A DNA stretch of 64,000 bases from DASSKP01 sp035695045 (GTDB taxonomy: Bacteria > Actinomycetota > Actinomycetes > JAFAQI01). The notes beneath the pieces were generated by a model. It saw nothing but the letters and a program-made list of their open reading frames with translations. It did no database searches and was not told the origin of the DNA. How positions within the stretch are numbered: the first letter of the stretch is position 1; each line of letters starts with the position of its first letter. A program made the translations under genes and the position numbers. This document shows positions 39,983 through 47,120 of this stretch, piece by piece. Location of the stretch: the NCBI GenBank assembly GCA_035695045.1, contig DASSEX010000051.1:62001-126000 (forward strand). Direction: 5' to 3'.

Positions 39983-41548
39983 ATGACCGGGCCGACGGAC
40001 GGCCCCTCGGCGGACCAGCCCCGTCAGCCGCTCCCCCCTCACCTCGACCCGCGCCGCGGCCGGGCCGGCGGTGCCGCGCGGCCCGGTGGCGACCAGCCGG
40101 CGGGACCCAGGCCTCCACGCCGCCGACGCTCACGCAAGCGCATCGCGGCCTGGGTCGCCGGCAGCCTTGCCGCCGTACTTCTCCTCGGCACCATCACCGG
40201 CGTGGTCACCCTCGACCACATCATCAGCGGCATCAAGAAGATCAACCCGTTCTGCACGGACCCGTGCGGCCGCCCCGGGGGCGGCGTGAAGGGTGACCTC
40301 AACATCCTGATCGTCGGCTCGGACAGCCGATCCGGGCTCACCGATGCGCAGAAGCGACAGCTCCACGTCGGCTACGACGTCGGCCGACGGTCCGACACGA
40401 TGATCCTGCTGCACATCCCCCGCGGCGGGGGCAAGGCGATCCTCGTCAGCCTGCCGCGCGACTCCTACGTGCTGATCCCCAAGCACAGGGACGCGACCGG
40501 GCACATCGTCCCGGCCAGCCACAACAAGCTCAACACGGCCTACGCCTTCGGCGGCCCACGGCTGACGGTCGCGACCGTCGAGCGCAACACCGGCGTACGC
40601 ATCGACCACTACGTCGAGGTGAACTTCCTCGGCTTCGTGAAGATGGTGGACGCCCTCGGCGGGGTGACCGTCTGCACGCCGACGCCCATCCACGACCCCA
40701 TCCACCGGCTGCCGACGGGCGGTTACGGCGGCAGTGGCCTCGAGCTGCCCAAGGGAAAGTCGACGCTCAACGGCGTGCGCGCTCTCGAGTACGTGCGCGC
40801 ACGCGAGTTCGACCCGAGCGCCGACCTCGGCCGGATCCAGCGGCAGCAGAAGTTCATGGCGGCGATGGTGCAGAAGGCCAAGAGCACCGGCGTGCTGCTC
40901 AACCCGGTGCGGTTGCTGAACTTCATCAGCGCCGTCGCGGACTCGCTCACCACTGACAAGGACTTCGGCACCGCGCAGATCAAGGACCTGGCGCTCAACC
41001 TGCGGTCGATGTCGCCCGCGCACGTCGAGATGATCCGGGTGCCGCTCAAGCCGGGCAGCTTCAACATGGGCGCGGTCGGCAACGTCGTCGAGTGGGACCC
41101 CGTGCTGTCCCGGCAGCTGTTCCGCGATCTCACCCTCGACCGCCCGGTGGGGCCCGCCGAGCAGGGCAAGAGCCGCAAGGTGACCGTCCCGCCGAGCAGC
41201 ATCACGGTGCCGGTGCTCAACGCGACCAGCCAGAACGGCTTCGCCGCGAAGGTCGCGGGCGACCTGAGCGCGCTGGGGTTCCACGCGAGCGCCTCGTTCG
41301 GCAAGACGTCCGGCGCCGACCCCAAGACGACGGTGATCCGCTACGGGCCCAGCCGCGCCGACTCCGCGAAGACGCTGGCCGCGGCGATCCTCGGGGCGAA
41401 GCTCCAGGAGGTCGCCGGCCTCGGCAGCGGACTAGAGGTCGTCGTCGGGTCCAACTACCACGGTGTGCAGCGCGTCGTGGTCGCTGCGCAAGGCCAGACC
41501 GGCACGGTGACCCAACCACGCACCGCAGCGGACGACATCTGTTCGTGA
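39983..41548 (+). CDS. second LCP family transferase with LytR_C domain
   Basis: 521 residues; GGAGG eight bases before the ATG. A Pro/Arg-rich cytoplasmic N-terminus of about 50 residues, one transmembrane helix (about 54-76), LCP domain (about 105-340; IVGSDSRSG, RRSDTMILLHI, SLPRDSY, KLNTAYAFGG, EVNFLGFVKMVDALGGV, EYVRAREFDPSADLGRIQRQQ) and LytR_C (about 405-500; VPVLNATSQNGFAAKVAGDLSALGF). It is clearly paralogous to the LCP at 37357, including the NPVRLLNF segment. Its CTDPCG near residue 92 could form an extracytoplasmic disulfide. Confidence 0.92.
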   Translation: MTGPTDGPSADQPRQPLPPHLDPRRGRAGGAARPGGDQPAGPRPPRRRRSRKRIAAWVAGSLAAVLLLGTITGVVTLDHIISGIKKINPFCTDPCGRPGGGVKGDLNILIVGSDSRSGLTDAQKRQLHVGYDVGRRSDTMILLHIPRGGGKAILVSLPRDSYVLIPKHRDATGHIVPASHNKLNTAYAFGGPRLTVATVERNTGVRIDHYVEVNFLGFVKMVDALGGVTVCTPTPIHDPIHRLPTGGYGGSGLELPKGKSTLNGVRALEYVRAREFDPSADLGRIQRQQKFMAAMVQKAKSTGVLLNPVRLLNFISAVADSLTTDKDFGTAQIKDLALNLRSMSPAHVEMIRVPLKPGSFNMGAVGNVVEWDPVLSRQLFRDLTLDRPVGPAEQGKSRKVTVPPSSITVPVLNATSQNGFAAKVAGDLSALGFHASASFGKTSGADPKTTVIRYGPSRADSAKTLAAAILGAKLQEVAGLGSGLEVVVGSNYHGVQRVVVAAQGQTGTVTQPRTAADDICS

Positions 41549-41624
41549 GCGGGCTGTGACGCTCCGCAGGCGCCACGGCGGGTCATTGGACAAGAAACCA
41601 CATAGTCGACATACGGTCGGAGAC

Positions 41625-42680
41625 ATGTCACGTACCGCCTCGCGCCCCGTCATCGCCGCGCTCGCAACTGCCTCGCTCCTCGCCCTTGCGGCCTGCGGCG
41701 GTCACGACAAGAAGCCTGCCGCGGCGCCCTCGCCGAGCGCGACGTCTGCCTCGCCGACCGCCAGTGCGCAGGCTGCGCCGGCGACCTGTCCGCTGCTGGG
41801 GAGGCCGCCGACGAAGGGTGAGAACCGCACGCGGCCCGCCGTCGCCATCAAGATCGACAACGTTGACATCGCCCGTCCTCAGACCGGCATCAACCACGCA
41901 GATGTCATCTTCGAGGAGACCGTCGAGGGTGGACTCACCCGGCTCTTCGCCGTCTTCCAGTGCGAGAGTGCACCGGTCGTCGGGCCGATTCGTTCCGCGC
42001 GTACCAGCGACTCCGACCTCATCCAGCTGCTCAAGACAGCCGTCTTCGCGTACTCCGGGGCGAACGGACACGTCAACGCGAGGATCCTCTCCACCCCGGG
42101 GGCCGTCGCCCTGTCGTACGACACGAACGGTGGGCTGTACTACCGATCCGGCAGCCGGCCCGCCCCACACAACGTCTATTCGTCGACCTCCGCCCTCCTG
42201 AAGGCCGGCCTCGCGCACAGCCACAAGCTGAAGCCGCCGCCGCCGCTGTTCACGTACTCGAACGCGAGCCCGGGCGGGAAGGTCGTGAGGTCGATCGCTC
42301 TGCGCTGGTCCGGCTTCGCTTCCGCTGGCTGGACCTGGACGGGCAGCGGTTGGAACCGCACGCAGAACGGATCTCCGGATGTTCTCGTCGGCGGCACCCG
42401 GGTTGCCGTTCGGAACGTGATCGTCATGCGGATCCAGACCCGGTACCTCGGGCTTCGCGATGTCCTCGGCAACGCCTCCCCCGATGACGTCGTCACAGGC
42501 CAGGGCCCAGTGTGGGTGTTCCGCAACGGTCATGTGATCCGTGGGCACTGGACGCGAAAGCACGCCAACTCGGCGCTCCGGCTACGCACGGCCCGCGGTC
42601 GGCTGATTCCACTCATGCCGGGCCGCACGTGGGTGGAGCTGCTTCCTTACTCCGGCTCGATCAGCGTCAGCCGGCACTGA
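41625..42680 (+). CDS. DUF3048-family (YerB-like) lipoprotein
   Basis: 351 residues from ATG 41625. Lipoprotein signal with lipobox LAAC (Cys24). A Ser/Ala/Pro-rich spacer is followed by the DUF3048 domain: RPAVAIKIDNVDIARPQTGINHADVIFEETVEGGLTR-type sequence, then RSARTSDSDLIQLL and a C-terminal part with VWVFRNGHVIRGHWTR. The biochemical role of the family is unknown. Location next to two LCP genes suggests an envelope function. Earlier in-frame starts add a non-coding-like stretch. Confidence 0.88.
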   Translation: MSRTASRPVIAALATASLLALAACGGHDKKPAAAPSPSATSASPTASAQAAPATCPLLGRPPTKGENRTRPAVAIKIDNVDIARPQTGINHADVIFEETVEGGLTRLFAVFQCESAPVVGPIRSARTSDSDLIQLLKTAVFAYSGANGHVNARILSTPGAVALSYDTNGGLYYRSGSRPAPHNVYSSTSALLKAGLAHSHKLKPPPPLFTYSNASPGGKVVRSIALRWSGFASAGWTWTGSGWNRTQNGSPDVLVGGTRVAVRNVIVMRIQTRYLGLRDVLGNASPDDVVTGQGPVWVFRNGHVIRGHWTRKHANSALRLRTARGRLIPLMPGRTWVELLPYSGSISVSRH

Positions 42681-42819
42681 CGAGGCCCGGCTGCCGGCGG
42701 GAATGTCCGGCTTGCCAGGTTCGTCATCGGCGCCGTACGGCGGGCGGCAGAACCCGCGTCACCAGCGGCGAGGACGGTCGTTGCAGTGAGTGACCGCCCC
42801 TCACCGCCAAGGAGCCGAA

Positions 42820-43242
42820 ATGCTGCACCTGCCCCGGACGATCACGACGCCGCTGACGCTGACCGTGTCCACCGGCACCGGCGAGGCAGACCTCGACGCG
42901 GAGCTGCGCTACGACCCGGCCGACCCGTTCGCCGTCTCGCTGGCCATCGGCGTCGACTGCGGTGAGCCGGTCGTCTGGACCTTCGCCCGCGACCTGCTCG
43001 CGGCCGGTGTGAACGCCCCCTCCGGTGAGGGCGACATCACGATCGAGCCGGACATGAGCGAGGGCTTCGGCGCCGAAGAGCGGCAGCTGCGCATCACGCT
43101 CGCCACCGACTGCATGGCGACGATGCTGGCGTCGACCGACCGGGTGATCGAGTTCCTCGTCGAGACCTACGCCGTCGTCGCGACCGGCGCCGAACTCGAC
43201 CGGGTCGACTTCGACGCGGAGATCGCCGCACTGCTCAGCTGA
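42820..43242 (+). CDS. SsgA-family sporulation/cell-division regulator
   Basis: 140 residues from ATG 42820 with AGGAG six bases upstream (an earlier frame start at 42790 lacks one). It has the SALP pattern: LHLPRTITTPLTLTVSTG, AELRYDPADPFAVSLAIG, VVWTFARDLLAAGVNAPSGEGDITIEP and a conserved helical end VIEFLVETYAVVATGAE. SsgA-like proteins occur only in morphologically complex actinobacteria and steer septum placement and wall remodelling; SsgB is the most widespread. Which paralogue this is cannot be decided here. A strong terminator follows. Confidence 0.9.
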   Translation: MLHLPRTITTPLTLTVSTGTGEADLDAELRYDPADPFAVSLAIGVDCGEPVVWTFARDLLAAGVNAPSGEGDITIEPDMSEGFGAEERQLRITLATDCMATMLASTDRVIEFLVETYAVVATGAELDRVDFDAEIAALLS

Positions 43243-43256
43243 GCCACCTGAACCGA

Positions 43257-43296
43257 GAACGCCGTCCGGCCCTGAGGGGGGGACCGGGCGGCGTTC
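43257..43296 (+). terminator. terminator after the SsgA-like gene
   Basis: GAACGCCGTCCGG (43257-43269) pairs with CCGGGCGGCGTTC (43284-43296), 13 bp with one G-U type pair, followed by TTCATTT. It begins 14 bases after the stop codon. Confidence 0.8.
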
Positions 43297-43382
43297 TTCA
43301 TTTCCGCCGCGGTGCACCCGCTTCGCTGCTGATGCCTCGGTGAGCTTCGGGCGCGCGGGCCGCTTCTCCCTACCAGCGAATG

Positions 43383-43838
43383 TCAGTAGCGCTCGGCCTG
43401 GTGCCGTTCGGCGAGCTGACGGACGTTGCGTGGGAGCTTGCCGGCAGCGAGATCGCCGACACTGACGTTCTCGAGGACCTCACGAAGGCTGCCGCGGACG
43501 GCCATCCAGACGTCTCTCAGCGCCTCCGCCGACCCCGTGTAGGACAGCTGGGCGAGGCTCAGGTCGCGGACGTTGGCCAGCGGCCCGTCGACGGCGCGGA
43601 TGACATCGGCGAGAGCGATGTCCTCTGCCGGGCGACTCAGCAGGTAGCCGCCGTCGCGGCCGCGGACACTGCGCACGAGGTGCGCGTTGCGCAGCTCGCG
43701 CAGGATCCCGAGCAGGAAGTTGAGCGGGATGTCCTGTGCCTGTGCGATGTCCTCGGCGCGGACGGCACCATCGGCGCCGGCCGCGGCCAGGACGGACATG
43801 GCCCTGATCGCGTAGTCGGACTTAGCGGAGATTCGCAC
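43383..43838 (-). CDS. Rrf2-family transcriptional regulator without cysteines
   Basis: 151 residues. N-terminal winged helix (MRISAKSDYAIRAMSVLA, ...NFLLGILRELRNAHLVRSVRGRDGGYLLSRP) and dimerisation helix. There is no Cys anywhere, so it cannot carry the Fe-S cluster of IscR or NsrR and resembles CymR-type, cofactor-free members. Its start lies inside the TauE/SafE gene (17-bp overlap). With that exporter and the cysteine genes at 58-60 kb, a sulfur-metabolism role is a reasonable inference. Confidence 0.85.
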   Translation of the reverse strand: MRISAKSDYAIRAMSVLAAAGADGAVRAEDIAQAQDIPLNFLLGILRELRNAHLVRSVRGRDGGYLLSRPAEDIALADVIRAVDGPLANVRDLSLAQLSYTGSAEALRDVWMAVRGSLREVLENVSVGDLAAGKLPRNVRQLAERHQAERY

Positions 43839-44784
43839 CGGCAGCAGTCTCCCGCGCAGAGGCGCCGGACGTCGGGAGCGACGGCGGGAGCGTGAGCGTG
43901 TCGGCCGTCTGCTGCTCCGGGAGGGAAGGGCCGCGGAAGCGCCGCAGCACGACCGGCGTAGCGAGAAGTACGACGGCGACGGCCACTGCGACGCAGCCAG
44001 TGACCACTGATGGCGCGTCGAGCAGCTTCATCGCGGAGGCGAGCAGCACCGCAGCAAGGACCGGACGCAGCCACGGAGCGGTCGTCCGCGACGAGATCTG
44101 CGCGCCGATGAACACGCCGGGGAGGCTGCCGATGAGCAGTGATGTCGTGACCGACAGCTGCACGTCGCCGAAGAACACGTGACCGAGCGCCGCCGCGCCG
44201 ACCAGCGGGACGGCTTGGACGAGGTCGGTGCCGACCAGCGAGCGGTTGGACAGCCGCGGGTAGAGCCACATCAGGGCGACGATGATCATGGAGCCGGACC
44301 CGACGGAGGTCATGCCGACGACGAGGCCGCCGATGACACCGATGGCCAACGTCGGCAACACCCGAACAGGAGTGTCGAGTCCGTCAGCAGCATCGCTCGG
44401 GCGGTGCCGGAAGGAGCGCGTGACCATGGCCGCGAAGGCCAGCAGCAGCGCCGCGCCGAGACCCAGCTTGATGCGGTCCTGGAGGACCTGCCCGTCACCG
44501 AGCGAGTTGAGCACGAAGACGCCGGCGAACGCGGCCGGAACGGCGCCGGTCAGCAGCCACCTGACGATGCCCTTGTGCACCGTCGCGCGGCGCCAATGGA
44601 TCGCACCGCCGACGGGCTTCATGAACAACGACGTGACGAGGTCACTCGAAACGGCTGCCGACGGGGCGGTGTTGAAGAAGAGCACGAGCACAGGAGTCAT
44701 CAGCGCGCCGCCGCCCATACCGGTCAGCCCGACGACGACGCCGACGATGAGGCCGGCCACCGACATCGCGAGATCGATGTGCAC
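43822..44784 (-). CDS. TauE/SafE-family sulfite/organosulfur exporter
   Basis: 320 residues with about eight helices in two repeats: VAGLIVGVVVGLTGMGGGALMTPVLV and IGVIGGLVVGMTSVGSGSMIIVALM carry the family's Gly-rich signature, and VGTDLVQAVPLVGAAALGH the paired one. The GTG start has GGAGG four bases upstream. Family members export sulfite, sulfoacetate or related anions. It overlaps the downstream Rrf2 gene and has a 23-bp imperfect palindrome 20 bp upstream. Confidence 0.9.
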   Translation of the reverse strand: MHIDLAMSVAGLIVGVVVGLTGMGGGALMTPVLVLFFNTAPSAAVSSDLVTSLFMKPVGGAIHWRRATVHKGIVRWLLTGAVPAAFAGVFVLNSLGDGQVLQDRIKLGLGAALLLAFAAMVTRSFRHRPSDAADGLDTPVRVLPTLAIGVIGGLVVGMTSVGSGSMIIVALMWLYPRLSNRSLVGTDLVQAVPLVGAAALGHVFFGDVQLSVTTSLLIGSLPGVFIGAQISSRTTAPWLRPVLAAVLLASAMKLLDAPSVVTGCVAVAVAVVLLATPVVLRRFRGPSLPEQQTADTLTLPPSLPTSGASARETAAGANLR

Positions 44785-44803
44785 GGTGCCTCCAGATGGC
44801 TCT

Positions 44804-44826
44804 GTGAGTTAACTTAACTAGTTCAC
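44804..44826. promoter_or_regulatory. AT-rich imperfect palindrome upstream of the TauE-Rrf2 operon
   Basis: GTGA and TCAC end a 23-bp, AT-rich segment in which 7 of 11 base pairs are symmetric (inner TA/TA and T/A positions match). It is 20 bp upstream of the GTG, where an Rrf2 dimer would repress its own operon. The surrounding DNA is much more GC-rich. Confidence 0.5.
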
Positions 44827-44887
44827 TAGAGAATTACCCACAGCGTAGCGACCCCAATCCCCCGCGGCAAGCCCCCGCGCAGCCCGC

Positions 44888-45310
44888 TCAGCGGCGGCGC
44901 GACCGCCACAGCACGACGGCGCCTGCGAGGGCAGCGGCGGCGCCGACGACGAGGAGCACCCGCTCGGCGCGCAGCCGGCGCTCGACAGTGAACTCGCTGG
45001 TCCCCGTGTAGGCCGCGCCGCCGCCCTCGCGCGCGATCGCCTGGACGGCACGGCGGCGGGCCGCCGTGTCGACCTCGCCGGACTGGGCGGCGCCCGCATC
45101 GAGCACGCTGGCCGGCGCGTGGCCGTTGCCGTTGCTCCCGAACAGCCCGGAGACCGAGGACTTGACGGCGTTGGCCCCCCGGCTCGCCGCGCGCTTGGGG
45201 CTGATCCGCTCGGCTATCGCGTCGATGGTGTCCGCGAGCTCGGCCCGGGTCTGCTCGATCTCCTTCTGGATCGTGTCCGGGTCACGCTGCGTGTCGTTCT
45301 GCTGGGCCAC
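44888..45310 (-). CDS. DUF3618-domain membrane protein
   Basis: 140 residues from GTG 45310, with GGAGG four bases upstream. The DUF3618 helix is at about 9-50 (RDPDTIQKEIEQTRAELADTIDAIAERISPKR), followed by a Gly/Ser/Ala-rich region and one C-terminal helix (about 119-137, VLLVVGAAAALAGAVVLW) with a basic end. A small actinobacterial membrane protein of unknown role, sometimes found with phage-shock or holin-like genes elsewhere. Confidence 0.82.
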   Translation of the reverse strand: MAQQNDTQRDPDTIQKEIEQTRAELADTIDAIAERISPKRAASRGANAVKSSVSGLFGSNGNGHAPASVLDAGAAQSGEVDTAARRRAVQAIAREGGGAAYTGTSEFTVERRLRAERVLLVVGAAAALAGAVVLWRSRRR

Positions 45311-45420
45311 GTCGCCTCCATCGATGCCGCGGTGACTGCCGACCGGCGCCGGCATCCTCCCACCCGGCGCTGCCCGGGTCATGTCCCCTGCCTACCCGGG
45401 ATGTCGCGGCTTACGTCGGC

Positions 45421-45435
45421 TAGCGTCCGGTTATG
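45421..45435 (+). promoter_or_regulatory. leaderless-type promoter of the bcp gene
   Basis: TAGCGT (45421-45426) fits TANNNT and ends six bases before the ATG at 45433. No Shine-Dalgarno is present. Confidence 0.45.
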
Positions 45436-45900
45436 CGACTGTCCGAGAACGACGTGGCCCCCGACTTCGAGCTCCCGGACGCCGATGAGCGCCCCTTCTC
45501 GTCGATGATGCTGCGCGGCGGGCGTGCGATCCTCTACTTCTACCCGGCGGCGCTCACCCCCGGCTGCACCAAGCAGGCGTGCGACTTCCGGGACAACCTC
45601 AGCGCCTTCAAGGACGCCACACTGACCGTCGTCGGCATCTCCCCCGACGCGCCGGCGAAGCTGCGGAAGTTCCGCGAGACCCATGACCTGCCCTTCCCGC
45701 TGCTCTCCGACCCGGAGCACAGAGTCCTCGAGGCCTACGGGGCGTGGGGCGAGAAGAAGCTCTACGGCAAGACGGTCACCGGCGTCATCCGCTCGACGGT
45801 CGTTCTCGACGCGCAGGGCCGGGTGGAGCATGCCTTCTACAACGTGAAGGCGACGGGCCATGTGGCCAAGCTGTTGCGCGACCTCAAACTCGCTGCCTGA
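45433..45900 (+). CDS. bcp: thioredoxin-dependent thiol peroxidase (Bcp/PrxQ)
   Basis: 155 residues. The peroxidatic Cys45 lies in TPGCTKQACDF with the resolving Cys50 five residues later, the atypical two-Cys arrangement of PrxQ. FYPAALTPGC, GISPDAPAKLRKF and RSTVVLDAQGRV match the family. It reduces organic peroxides and H2O2 with electrons from thioredoxin. The 3' end overlaps the convergent flavoprotein gene by 17 bp. Confidence 0.92.
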   Translation: MRLSENDVAPDFELPDADERPFSSMMLRGGRAILYFYPAALTPGCTKQACDFRDNLSAFKDATLTVVGISPDAPAKLRKFRETHDLPFPLLSDPEHRVLEAYGAWGEKKLYGKTVTGVIRSTVVLDAQGRVEHAFYNVKATGHVAKLLRDLKLAA

Positions 45901-47092
45901 GCGCCCGGCCGACCGACCGCAGCAGCGAGGGATGGGTGACCAGCACCCCCATCGCCCAGCTGACCGAGAAGTCGCTCGCGAACAACCGCGCGGCCTGCTT
46001 CGCGGTCAGCTGCTCCATCCGCCGCACCGCGCGGTCCCAGTCCTCGTCACGGAAGTTGCAGATGCGCGTGTTGACGGCGTACGAGATCGCCATGTCGCGC
46101 TTCATCCGCCGGTGCCAGCTGCGGGAGTACGCCGCCAGCCCGCTCGCCGTGTAGTCGCCACCCGCTGCGACCAGCGCCTCGCCGGCCATCCGCCCGGCCG
46201 TGATGGCGTAGCGAATGCCTTCGCCGAGCAGCGTCGAACCCTGACCGCCTGCGTCGCCGACGACCAGCATGCGATCGGCGACGAGCTGCGTCGCGGTCGG
46301 AGCGAGGACGGGCATCAGGCCGCTGTGCATCTCGAGAGCGCCGGCGGGTGCTCCTGGACCGCCCGCGTGCGCCTGGAACACGGTGAGGAGCCGGTCGAGC
46401 AGCTCTCGCGGTTCGGCGTCGCTCTCCGGGCGCACGACACCGACGCCCAACCGGACGCGTCCCTCCCCGGTCGGGAACGCCCAGCCGTAGCCGCCCGGGG
46501 CGACGGCGTCGCCGAGCCAGAAGACCGCCTGGTCCTGGTCGTAGCCGGGAGCCCGTAGCTCGATCTCCATCCCGACCGCGCTGCGCTCGTTGCCCGGCCG
46601 GAGGCCCGCATCGCGGGCGAGGAATCCGGTGTGGCCACTGGCGTCGACGACAACGGCGGCATCGACGTCGTACCGGCCGCGGAAGGGGTCACGCGCGCGC
46701 AGTCCGACGACACGACCGGTCTCGTCCCGGCGCAGTCCGTCGACGTGGGACTTCAGCCGGATCTCGGCTCCCGCGTCGACCGCGCGGGCACCGAGCCACT
46801 GGTAGGTCCGGCGGACGTCGAGGACGCAGCCGACCGGCGTGCGGTAGTGCTTCGCGACGTCGGTCGTGGGCCCGATGACGCGGATCGTGTGGACCGGATG
46901 CCAGCAGTCGTCCGGCACGCCGAGCCGCCGCAGCGGCTCGACGAAGCTGCCACCGCTCGTCCGCACCGGCTCGCCGATCGCGCCGTTGCGCTCGTGGACG
47001 ACGACGCGGAGCCCGCCCGTGGCGGCGGCTGCCGCGGCCGCGAGTCCGGCCGGGCCACCGCCCACGATCGCTACGTCAACGTCCTGCGCCAC
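45884..47092 (-). CDS. geranylgeranyl-reductase-family FAD-dependent oxidoreductase
   Basis: 402 residues. FAD-binding GGGPAGLAAAAAAA (about 11-24), the family's dinucleotide-proximal GWAFPTGEGRVRLGVGV, and the second FAD motif LVVGDAGGQGSTLLGEGIRYAI. Members reduce isoprenoid chains (geranylgeranyl groups or menaquinone side chains such as MenJ). The GTG start is preceded at seven bases by TAGCGT, and no Shine-Dalgarno is visible. It is transcribed away from the beta-propeller gene that lies upstream on the same strand. Confidence 0.88.
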   Translation of the reverse strand: MAQDVDVAIVGGGPAGLAAAAAAATGGLRVVVHERNGAIGEPVRTSGGSFVEPLRRLGVPDDCWHPVHTIRVIGPTTDVAKHYRTPVGCVLDVRRTYQWLGARAVDAGAEIRLKSHVDGLRRDETGRVVGLRARDPFRGRYDVDAAVVVDASGHTGFLARDAGLRPGNERSAVGMEIELRAPGYDQDQAVFWLGDAVAPGGYGWAFPTGEGRVRLGVGVVRPESDAEPRELLDRLLTVFQAHAGGPGAPAGALEMHSGLMPVLAPTATQLVADRMLVVGDAGGQGSTLLGEGIRYAITAGRMAGEALVAAGGDYTASGLAAYSRSWHRRMKRDMAISYAVNTRICNFRDEDWDRAVRRMEQLTAKQAARLFASDFSVSWAMGVLVTHPSLLRSVGRALRQRV

Positions 47093-47099
47093 GCCACCG

Positions 47100-47105
47100 A
47101 CGCTA
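47100..47105 (-). promoter_or_regulatory. leaderless-type -10 of the geranylgeranyl-reductase-like gene
   Basis: On the minus strand TAGCGT ends seven bases before the GTG at 47092. The same hexamer precedes the convergent bcp gene. Confidence 0.4.
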
Positions 47106-47120
47106 GCCCGACGCCGTGAA

